From NCBI GenBank assembly GCA_903881535.1, contig CAIRTT010000193.1, positions 1 to 6,324 on the forward strand: DNA of 6,324 nt, in the 5' to 3' direction. The notes beneath the pieces were generated by a model, which had not been told where the DNA came from, made no database searches, and was given only the letters and a program-made list of their open reading frames with translations. The position numbers and the translations under genes were made by a program. Position 1 is the stretch's first letter; each line of letters opens with the position of its first letter. Shown piece by piece: positions 1 to 5,739 of this stretch. The stretch comes from an uncultured Armatimonadota bacterium (GTDB lineage: Bacteria > Armatimonadota > Armatimonadia > Armatimonadales > Armatimonadaceae).

Positions 1-261
1 AGCCCAGAAACGAACAGAAGCGTTTCCTGACTGTGGATGGGATACCTGAAGCCTAGTATCAACCTCCCGTAGGTATGCGACAGTAATTCAGTCACATGGT
101 GTCATGTCAAACTGGACGAATACGAAAAAATTTTCCACGGCTTTGCGGTGGGCCAAATTCTCAGATTCACAGCAAAGTTCGTTCCTTCCGCCTTGGTGGA
201 TAGCCGGGTTTGTGGATAAAGTACGATGTTTGATGTTGAAAACCGTTAGGTAATTACATTT
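1..261. other. Non-coding leader upstream of the first barrel gene
   Basis: No convincing gene is visible here. The three + frames entering at the left edge stop within about 60 bases (stops near 28, 47 and 54), so at most a few C-terminal codons of an upstream gene are present. The stretch is presumably the 5' region and promoter area of the first barrel gene. Weak signals only: an imperfect dyad ACATG-GTGT-CATGT at 94-107, an A/T tract with AAAATTTT near 128-135, and a poor sigma70-like pair TTGGTG (193-198) and GATAAA (215-220) with a 16-base spacer. A 7-codon reading frame starts with ATG at 226 and ends at TAG 247-249, in frame with the barrel gene, so the barrel cannot start further upstream than 250. 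None of the regulatory signals is strong enough to call separately. Confidence 0.6.
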
Positions 262-1680
262 ATGTATGTGCTCGCATCTATCATCGCACTTGGACTCGCC
301 GTAGGATCTCCCGTCGATACCAATAATCCAGTCTTTTTCGGATCCCTGCGAGTCCGATCAGAATCCTGGGGATGGTTCAATCCTGCAGGTGGCAACTATG
401 ACAATAACTATACGTTTAGCCACAATCTGCTACGCTTCGGCGGAAAATTACCCGTCGCTCACCGCGTGTCCGGCTTACGTCCGTTTGAAACGGTCGTTGA
501 GGGCTCCGCTCCTCTTCTCCTTGGTCTCCCACATAATGCATCCGGGCCTGCTCCTATTGGAGCCCTCGGGATGGGCGGCACATACCGATCCATCAATGGT
601 AGCCAGCAGGGAAGCCTTTTTGTAAAGCAAGCATACGTGCGGATGCCACAAACTGGTAAAAACCCGGAGATTATGGCGGGCCGAATTGAAATCATGGATG
701 GAAATGAGGCTGTGCCAGGGGATGCAGATCTGGCTTATATCCAGGCCCAGCGAATCGCGCAGCGCTTGTTCAGCCCGGATGCATTTACCGTTGTTGGCCG
801 TTCCATGGATGGCTTCAAGCTTAGCCAATCCAGTGGCAATCATGTCCTTACCCTGGCCGGCTTCTACCCAACGACAGCGGCCTTTAACCTTGATGGCGGT
901 GATTCGATATCAAAGCTGCGGCAAATGTACTTTGCAGATTCGCGAAGCACTAAAAATACATCCAATCGGTTTTTTATCGATTCTTACGTCGATGCACGTG
1001 GCATCAAGGCGGTTGACAATACAACAACATCCACGACAGATGCAATCAAACTGACAACCTTTGGTGGACACGCAACCACGACGAGCACGCATGGAAAGCT
1101 ACGCACAGATGCTCTTATTTGGGGTGGTACCCAAACCGGGCAGTGGGGCTCCAGTCGCCACGAAGCCTATGCAGCGATTGCTGAGGCTGGAATCAAACAT
1201 CCTGCGTTCGCCGGATGGTGGCTACGGACCGGTGCCGGTTATTTTTCAGGTGACACCAATCCGAATGACAACAAGCATCAATCGTGGATGCCACAAATCT
1301 GCCCACCAAGGTTGTTGTTCAGGACGCCAGTGGTGACACAGTCCAACTTGAATGATCTCTACGTGATGGCAATCAAGCGCAACAAGAAGGAAACAATCCG
1401 CTTGGAAGCGCACTCCTACCGCCTCGATAAGCTGGCTGACCGGTGGTACACAGGAGGCTCTGTGTTTCAATCAACCGGAAGTTTTGCCTTGACCGGTAAG
1501 CCAAATGGTGGATCGCGAAACGTTGGTACTGCCATAGATATTTCCTACGATGTAACCTTGAACGCGCGTGACACTGTTGGGTTGTATGCCGGATACGTGC
1601 ATGGCGGTGATACAGCTGCAGCTACGTATGCCGGCCGCTCAGCATTTCTGGGATTTGCACAGATCACACGTAAGTTCTAG
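262..1680 (+). CDS. Outer-membrane beta-barrel protein, alginate-export (AlgE-like) family, copy 1
   Basis: A 472-residue protein likely to form an outer-membrane channel. Residues 1-15 are a short hydrophobic signal peptide (cleavage plausible after AVG, 13-15), although its n-region has no basic residue. The mature part has alternating polar/aromatic strands and ends in Phe (FAQITRKF), the usual C-terminal signature recognised by the BAM machinery. Family-like segments are SLRVRSESWGWF (28-39), LLLGLPHNA (85-93), the GALGMGGTY region (100-108), GRIEIMDG (140-147), QRIAQRL (163-169) and VGRSMDGF (178-185), which resemble the Alginate_exp domain of acidobacterial proteins. AlgE of Pseudomonas exports alginate, but no alginate synthesis gene is near, so here the domain name should be read as a fold and the substrate is unknown. 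An in-frame TAG at 247-249 limits the start; ATG 262 has only a weak AGG (248-250) upstream. Its paralog follows 96 bases downstream and has the same length, which supports this start. Barrel call is firm; transported molecule is not known. Confidence 0.88.
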   Translation: MYVLASIIALGLAVGSPVDTNNPVFFGSLRVRSESWGWFNPAGGNYDNNYTFSHNLLRFGGKLPVAHRVSGLRPFETVVEGSAPLLLGLPHNASGPAPIGALGMGGTYRSINGSQQGSLFVKQAYVRMPQTGKNPEIMAGRIEIMDGNEAVPGDADLAYIQAQRIAQRLFSPDAFTVVGRSMDGFKLSQSSGNHVLTLAGFYPTTAAFNLDGGDSISKLRQMYFADSRSTKNTSNRFFIDSYVDARGIKAVDNTTTSTTDAIKLTTFGGHATTTSTHGKLRTDALIWGGTQTGQWGSSRHEAYAAIAEAGIKHPAFAGWWLRTGAGYFSGDTNPNDNKHQSWMPQICPPRLLFRTPVVTQSNLNDLYVMAIKRNKKETIRLEAHSYRLDKLADRWYTGGSVFQSTGSFALTGKPNGGSRNVGTAIDISYDVTLNARDTVGLYAGYVHGGDTAAATYAGRSAFLGFAQITRKF

Positions 1681-1741
1681 GGTATCGATGGGGTGCAGGA
1701 TGCCCGGCTGATGTTTCACTGCAGCGATAAATGATAGATTA

Positions 1742-1769
1742 CTCCGGCTAGCGTAATGCAATGCCGGAG
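1742..1769 (+). promoter_or_regulatory. Predicted hairpin covering the Shine-Dalgarno sequence of barrel copy 2
   Basis: CTCCGGC at 1742-1748 is the exact reverse complement of GCCGGAG at 1763-1769, giving a 7-bp stem with a 14-base loop. The 3' arm contains four of the five bases of the Shine-Dalgarno sequence GGAGG (1766-1770). After a small internal loop the helix can extend by three more pairs (GAT 1737-1739 with ATC 1773-1775), reaching almost to the ATG at 1777. A second CCGGC at 1704-1708 could pair with the same 3' arm instead. The pairing is seen in the sequence; a role in control of translation is inference. Confidence 0.5.
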
Positions 1770-1770
1770 G
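1766..1770 (+). promoter_or_regulatory. Ribosome binding site that sets the start of barrel copy 2 at 1777
   Basis: GGAGG lies 6 bases before ATG 1777. The in-frame ATG at 1756 lies upstream of this site and has no comparable sequence before it. Choosing 1777 makes the protein exactly as long as its paralog and aligns the two without gaps from the first residue. Confidence 0.8.
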
Positions 1771-1776
1771 ACATCA

Positions 1777-3195
1777 ATGCTACTAGCCGTTGCGCTCTCG
1801 TTGATCGGGGCGCAGGTGCAATCCAAACCGCAATCGTCCAAGCCCGAAGTGTTTGCATCTCTGCGAGTGCGCTCCGAGTCTTGGGGATGGTTCAAACCAT
1901 CCACACCCGGCTATCAATCGTCCTACTCGTTTAGCCACAACCTGCTTCGCTTTGGTGGACGGCTTCCAGCTGCACACCGGGTAAGCGGGCTGCGGCCCTT
2001 TGAAACCGTCATCGAAGCAGCATCCCCGCTCCTCCTCGGTCTCCCGCACAATGCCGTCGCTCCCGCACCAAATGGCTCGCTCGGAACGGGAGCCCAGTAC
2101 CGCCAGTTCAATGGAAGCCAGCAAGGCAGTCTCTTCATCAAGACAGCGTTCATCCATATGCCGCAAGTTGGTAGGAATCCGGATATCGTCATCGGGCGCT
2201 ATGAAACAGTGGATGGCATCGAGCTGCTTCCGGCAGACGCTGACCTCTCCTACATGCAAACACAGCGCGCTGCTGGACGAATGTTTACTCCCAACCCATT
2301 CACGGCCGTTGGACGCGCCTTCGAAGGTGTAAAAGTGTCGAAGACCCTCGGAACGCATAACATCACGGCGATGGCTTTTTATCCAACGACCGGTCAGTTC
2401 AACCTCGATGGCGGTGACACCATCACCAAAGTCCGCCAGGTCTATCTTGCTGATTCACGTGCGACAAAGACATCCAGTAATCGCATCTTCGCCGCCACCT
2501 ACACGGATGCCCGTGGCCTAAATGCCGTCGATAATGACCTCACTCCGACCAAATCTGCCATCAATGTGACGACTGTCGGTGGAAATTCACTGACATCCTC
2601 GATGCGTGGAAAATGGCGGACAGACACACTCCTGTGGGGCGCCGTTCAGGGCGGTGAATGGGGCAGCCGTCCGCATTCGGCATACGCGGGAGTTGCCGAG
2701 GCCGGTATCAAGCATCCGAGCTTTGGCGGGTGGTGGCTACGCGGAGGAACCGCTGTCTTTTCTGGTGATGGTAATCCAAATGATCAGAAACATGAGACAT
2801 TCGCCCCGCAAATCACCGCTCCGCGCCAGAATTGGCGCACGCCGACCGTAACGGAAGCCAACCTTAATGAGGTCTACCTCATGGCCATCAAGCGAAACAA
2901 GAAAGAAACGATTCGCCTTGAGGCGCATCAGTATGCACTCGATAAGGTTGCGGACCGCTGGTACAGCGGTGGCCCTGTTTTTCAAACGACGGGTTCATTC
3001 GCATTGTCCGGACGACCGAGCAATGGCTACCGGGATCTCGGCACGATGGTGGATGCATCCTATGATGTCACGCTCAACCCACGGGACACCGCCTCGCTAT
3101 ATATCGGCTACGTGCGTGGCGGAGATATTGTTGCATCTAGTAACACTGGACGCTCAGCCTTCCTTGGATTTGCACAAATAACCCACAAATTCTAA
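1777..3195 (+). CDS. Outer-membrane beta-barrel protein, alginate-export (AlgE-like) family, copy 2
   Basis: A 472-residue paralog of the preceding gene, likely another outer-membrane channel of unknown substrate. The N-terminus MLLAVALSLIGAQVQS is a short hydrophobic signal peptide with plausible cleavage after VQS (14-16). The first conserved block SLRVRSESWGWF is at residues 28-39, the same place as in copy 1, and the protein ends in FAQITHKF with terminal Phe. The block IKRNKKETIR (371-380) is identical in both copies and strongly basic. The start at 1777 is preferred for its strong Shine-Dalgarno sequence and equal length; a longer version from ATG 1756 would add MQCRRTS, which supplies a basic n-region and so cannot be excluded. 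The 96-base gap to copy 1 holds no clear terminator, so cotranscription is possible, with separate control of translation by the hairpin at the ribosome binding site. The stop is 5 bases from the stop of the convergent transporter gene. Confidence 0.88.
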   Translation: MLLAVALSLIGAQVQSKPQSSKPEVFASLRVRSESWGWFKPSTPGYQSSYSFSHNLLRFGGRLPAAHRVSGLRPFETVIEAASPLLLGLPHNAVAPAPNGSLGTGAQYRQFNGSQQGSLFIKTAFIHMPQVGRNPDIVIGRYETVDGIELLPADADLSYMQTQRAAGRMFTPNPFTAVGRAFEGVKVSKTLGTHNITAMAFYPTTGQFNLDGGDTITKVRQVYLADSRATKTSSNRIFAATYTDARGLNAVDNDLTPTKSAINVTTVGGNSLTSSMRGKWRTDTLLWGAVQGGEWGSRPHSAYAGVAEAGIKHPSFGGWWLRGGTAVFSGDGNPNDQKHETFAPQITAPRQNWRTPTVTEANLNEVYLMAIKRNKKETIRLEAHQYALDKVADRWYSGGPVFQTTGSFALSGRPSNGYRDLGTMVDASYDVTLNPRDTASLYIGYVRGGDIVASSNTGRSAFLGFAQITHKF

Positions 3196-3200
3196 ATGCA

Positions 3201-4478
3201 TCAGCTCGCTAGCGCTGCGCGGTCAATATCAGCAAGCGCCCGTTGTCCAGATGCCAGCCAGAGAACGCCGGCGATCAAAATGTAGATACCACCCGTTGCG
3301 CCGATGGCAAGGCTCATTGGGACACCGGCATCCACCGCAACGCCGATCGCAATCGAACCAAGCCCCGCGCCAATAAAGCCAATCAGGTTCATCAGCCCCG
3401 TGGCGCTGCTACGCTCTCGGGCAGGAATGACATCGTAAAAAGCCGGCGTCAGGTTTGCATCATAGAGGCCTTTGCAAAACCCAAAGGCTATCATCGCCGC
3501 GATTAGCAGCCACGGGTTCAAGGATGTCCCGCAGAACCAGATAAAGGGCGCGCCGATGAGCGTTGCGATGGCCTTTAGGCGGATACGGGCATCGGGTTGA
3601 CGCGCCGCCCAGCGGTCCGCTAGCTGTCCACCAACAATGGCTCCTGCAAAGCACGCCAGCTGAATAAAGACCGTAGCGCCGAGCCCTGCCAGCGTCAGAT
3701 CAAGCTTAAACTTCTCTTTGAGAAATGTCGGCATCCAGGTCAGAAAGACTGCATTGACCATATTTGCCCCAAAGAAGGCAGCGATAATCAGAACTGCTGT
3801 TCGGTTTCCGCGGAGCCTAACGAGAAACCGTCGATACGCAACGAGTGGGCGTTCTTGTGGTGTTCCAGATGTACGTTTTGGAGCCGCGCGCATCACCAGC
3901 TGGAGCACTGCCGCGAGGACAACGCCTGCGATCCCCAGAATCACAAAAGGAGCACGCCAGCCGTAGCGGGTTGCCATCCAGCCCGCGAGGACACCGCCAA
4001 AAATCGTACCGATGTACAGACTTGTCTGGTGGATGCTTGTGGCGCGGCTCCGTGTTTTTGGACCGTGGTAATCGGCGATATAAGCCATGGATGCCGGGAA
4101 GTAAAACGCCTCCCCAAGGCCCTCGGCTCCCCGGACAGCGATGAAGTGCCAGTAGGTACCGCATCCACCGGTGAGCCCTGTGATCGCAGACCAGACGACA
4201 AGCCCACCAAGAATCACACCCTTGCGCGGGAAGCGATCACCAATCGCGCCTGCGAGGGGACTTGCTGCGGCGTAGACCCAGGTAAATGCAGCGCCAATCG
4301 CACCGAGCTGCGTCTTGGTGAAGTGAAACTCTGTCTCAAGCACCGGGAAGACGCTGAAAATCGCCAAGCGGTCTGCGTAGTTGAAAAAGCAAATGCACCA
4401 GAGGAGGAGCACTGCAATCCACGGGTAGAGGTCCCGTTTTGTGGTGCCAGTTGTAGGCATGTGTGCTGGTGTCGTCAT
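3201..4478 (-). CDS. MFS transporter (inner membrane), substrate unknown
   Basis: A 425-residue major facilitator protein of the usual 12-helix length. A short polar N-terminus (1-16) precedes helix 1 (about 18-33), which ends in FFNYADR (31-37), a pattern common in the anion:cation symporter and related hexuronate/organic-anion carriers. The motif A loop between helices 2 and 3 is GAIGDRFPRKG (77-87). GEAFYFPAS (122-130) follows in helix 4, and a central basic cytoplasmic loop spans about 197-226. A second motif-A-like loop GGQLADRW (283-290) marks the C-terminal half. It probably moves a small organic solute, perhaps acidic, using an ion gradient, but the sequence does not fix the substrate. 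The start ATG is 10 bases after the stop of the oxidoreductase-like gene; the nearest AAGGA (4497-4493) lies inside that gene and is 14 bases away, so translational coupling is likely. It is the last gene of the operon. Confidence 0.9.
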   Translation of the reverse strand: MTTPAHMPTTGTTKRDLYPWIAVLLLWCICFFNYADRLAIFSVFPVLETEFHFTKTQLGAIGAAFTWVYAAASPLAGAIGDRFPRKGVILGGLVVWSAITGLTGGCGTYWHFIAVRGAEGLGEAFYFPASMAYIADYHGPKTRSRATSIHQTSLYIGTIFGGVLAGWMATRYGWRAPFVILGIAGVVLAAVLQLVMRAAPKRTSGTPQERPLVAYRRFLVRLRGNRTAVLIIAAFFGANMVNAVFLTWMPTFLKEKFKLDLTLAGLGATVFIQLACFAGAIVGGQLADRWAARQPDARIRLKAIATLIGAPFIWFCGTSLNPWLLIAAMIAFGFCKGLYDANLTPAFYDVIPARERSSATGLMNLIGFIGAGLGSIAIGVAVDAGVPMSLAIGATGGIYILIAGVLWLASGQRALADIDRAALAS

Positions 4479-4488
4479 TTTGGCCGGG

Positions 4489-5682
4489 TCAATCCTTCCA
4501 GTACGTGGATGCTTTACCGACCGTGTAGGTGACGTTCATTTGAGGCGTTTCGACGACGGCGCCGCCCCGGTGGAGGGACTCGACGGCGGCAAGCGTCATC
4601 CCGGATGTCAACAAAGTCCGCTCTGGAGGATAGGGGAGAGGCTTCCCCATAACAACATCCTCAATATGCCGCGTCAGCGGGTTGAAGAAGTCTGCTGTCA
4701 TCGAGCCGCGGGTTGGCATCGGCAAATACATTTGCGTTGAGACAATCTCACGCGTATCGCTTCGCATACCCGCGTAATTAAAGTCGGAAATGGGCATCAG
4801 GAACATCGATGTCCGGAAGTCATCATTGTGCTCATAGAAGTACCCGGTGCTGTCTTGCATTGTGGTACGCGCCCACTCGTAGGTGACTTTTCCTGTCATG
4901 TAGCCGCCATCCACCGGAAGGTTGTGGCTCCGCGTGAGTGCCGCGACCATCAGCTTACGCGTGTCCGCACGGTCCGAGCGGGACATAAACTCCCAGAGTG
5001 CCTTTCCCTTTAGTGCAACGCAGCTACGGATGCCTGTTTCGCCACCCCGTCGACGCTCCGACATACACTGAGCCGTCTCAAGCGCGTGAAAATCATAGCT
5101 GTCCACGCCGCCGTACCCAACGCAGACGCTCTCGGTCAGCGGAACGCCGTGGGGCATATCGATCGCTGGCATCCGGCGTGTCACCGGAAGCGATGACCCT
5201 GCCAAAAACTTGAACTTCAGCCTGTGGCAATCAGCAACCATTTCGGCACACTGCGACCAGCTGGTTGAGAGATGCTTGTCATTGAAGACTGGGACGCTGC
5301 GGCCGGATTTTTCAAAGACATCCACAACCTGCTTAAACCAGTCATAGCGCGGATAGAGCTTTTGCCCCATTTCGTTGTTCGGGTAATCGCCATGCTCTGC
5401 TATGATTACGATGCCATCCACCGCGAGACGGCCTGTGCCAAGGGTAAGGGCATCCGCGATCGATGCGGAATTCCGGTGGCCATACTTCGCAAGGCGTTGC
5501 TTCCCAATATCATTTTGCGGGAACTGTGCAATATACACGGATGCGATATCAACGCGCGGATCCTGCCAGGCACCATTCCAGTTATAGCCAAGATGCAGCC
5601 GGTCAAGAAAATGCTGAGCGTGCGAGTGCTCAAAGATGACTGTGCCTAGAAATGCAATCCGCTTACGCGCGCCCATTGCCAT
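4489..5682 (-). CDS. Gfo/Idh/MocA-like (oxidoreductase-like) protein with altered signature motifs
   Basis: A 397-residue protein of a conserved family usually named Gfo/Idh/MocA-like oxidoreductase. Residues 8-136 look like a Rossmann-type domain: RIAFLG (8-13), an IASVY strand (46-50), ADALTLG (76-82), VDGIVIIAEHGDYP (88-101), then PVFNDKHLS (131-139). The classic dinucleotide motif GxGxxG is not present (it reads FLGTVIFEHSHA, 11-22) and the usual EKP is DKH (135-137), keeping the central Lys136. Further conserved-looking blocks are AGSSLPVTRR (161-170), GYGGVDSYDFHALE (189-202), ERRRGGETG (209-217), DFFNPLTRHIE (331-341) and PPERTLLTSG (352-361). Real dehydrogenase activity is therefore uncertain; other sugar-related chemistry or a non-catalytic role is possible. 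The start at 5682 is supported by AAGGAGG (5697-5691) 8 bases upstream; the ATG at 5676 is too far. It lies 57 bases after the methyltransferase stop and 10 bases before the transporter. Confidence 0.78.
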   Translation of the reverse strand: MAMGARKRIAFLGTVIFEHSHAQHFLDRLHLGYNWNGAWQDPRVDIASVYIAQFPQNDIGKQRLAKYGHRNSASIADALTLGTGRLAVDGIVIIAEHGDYPNNEMGQKLYPRYDWFKQVVDVFEKSGRSVPVFNDKHLSTSWSQCAEMVADCHRLKFKFLAGSSLPVTRRMPAIDMPHGVPLTESVCVGYGGVDSYDFHALETAQCMSERRRGGETGIRSCVALKGKALWEFMSRSDRADTRKLMVAALTRSHNLPVDGGYMTGKVTYEWARTTMQDSTGYFYEHNDDFRTSMFLMPISDFNYAGMRSDTREIVSTQMYLPMPTRGSMTADFFNPLTRHIEDVVMGKPLPYPPERTLLTSGMTLAAVESLHRGGAVVETPQMNVTYTVGKASTYWKD

Positions 5683-5705
5683 CGGAAAGGCCTCCTTGCC
5701 TTCCG
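5683..5705 (-). promoter_or_regulatory. Hairpin presenting the Shine-Dalgarno sequence in a hexaloop; CsrA-like site candidate
   Basis: On the - strand the arm CGGAAGGC (5705-5698) pairs with GCC plus TTCCG (5691-5689 and 5687-5683), with one bulged T at 5688. This gives an 8-bp stem around the six-base loop AAGGAG (5697-5692), which is the core of the Shine-Dalgarno sequence. The loop is closed by a C-G pair, so the apex reads C-AAGGAG-G, fitting the CANGGANG pattern known for CsrA/RsmE targets. The stem ends directly at the ATG (5682). A second GGA, in AGGGAT, lies upstream at 5736-5731, over the gap. Structure is read from the sequence; CsrA binding is inference. Confidence 0.5.
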
Positions 5706-5739
5706 ATGTGGTTCGTTACAACAGTGGCAAATCCCTGCG

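Larger units (their letters stand above)
262..3195 (+). repeat. Tandem gene duplication of the barrel gene
   Basis: The two adjacent barrel genes are direct tandem paralogs. Their 472-residue products align end to end with no gap and about 62% identity by hand count (292/472). Identity is high from residue 51 to 90 and from 361 to 410, and low in residues 1-27, 181-200 and 271-280. The divergence means the duplication is old, and the absence of gaps suggests both copies remain under constraint on barrel geometry. Confidence 0.9.

Noticed and set aside
94..107. Dyad ACATG-GTGT-CATGT as an operator
   Set aside because: Only five base pairs, built on the self-complementary CATG; such matches occur by chance and no regulator gene is in the window.
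1303..1326. Divergent patch in barrel copy 1 (ICPPRLLF against ITAPRQNW in copy 2) as a pair of compensating frameshifts
   Set aside because: Reading the patch in the other two frames does not restore the copy 2 sequence, and the alignment resumes without a gap, so ordinary substitution explains it.
1783..2358. A 191-codon - strand open frame opposite barrel copy 2
   Set aside because: The + strand barrel has clear family sequence and a paralog; the antisense product has no signal, domain or ribosome binding site of note.
262..3195. Barrel pair as part of an alginate secretion system
   Set aside because: No alginate polymerase, epimerase, acetylase or lyase gene is present; the Alginate_exp fold alone does not show alginate transport.
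3202..3222. CAGC/GCTG and GCTAGC repeats near the convergent stops as a terminator
   Set aside because: The possible stem is short and interrupted, lies in the transporter coding region, and has no U-tract on either strand.
3855..4532. A 225-codon + strand open frame opposite the transporter
   Set aside because: It is Cys/Arg-rich with no recognisable domain, lies wholly across well-supported - strand genes, and has the composition expected of a shadow frame.
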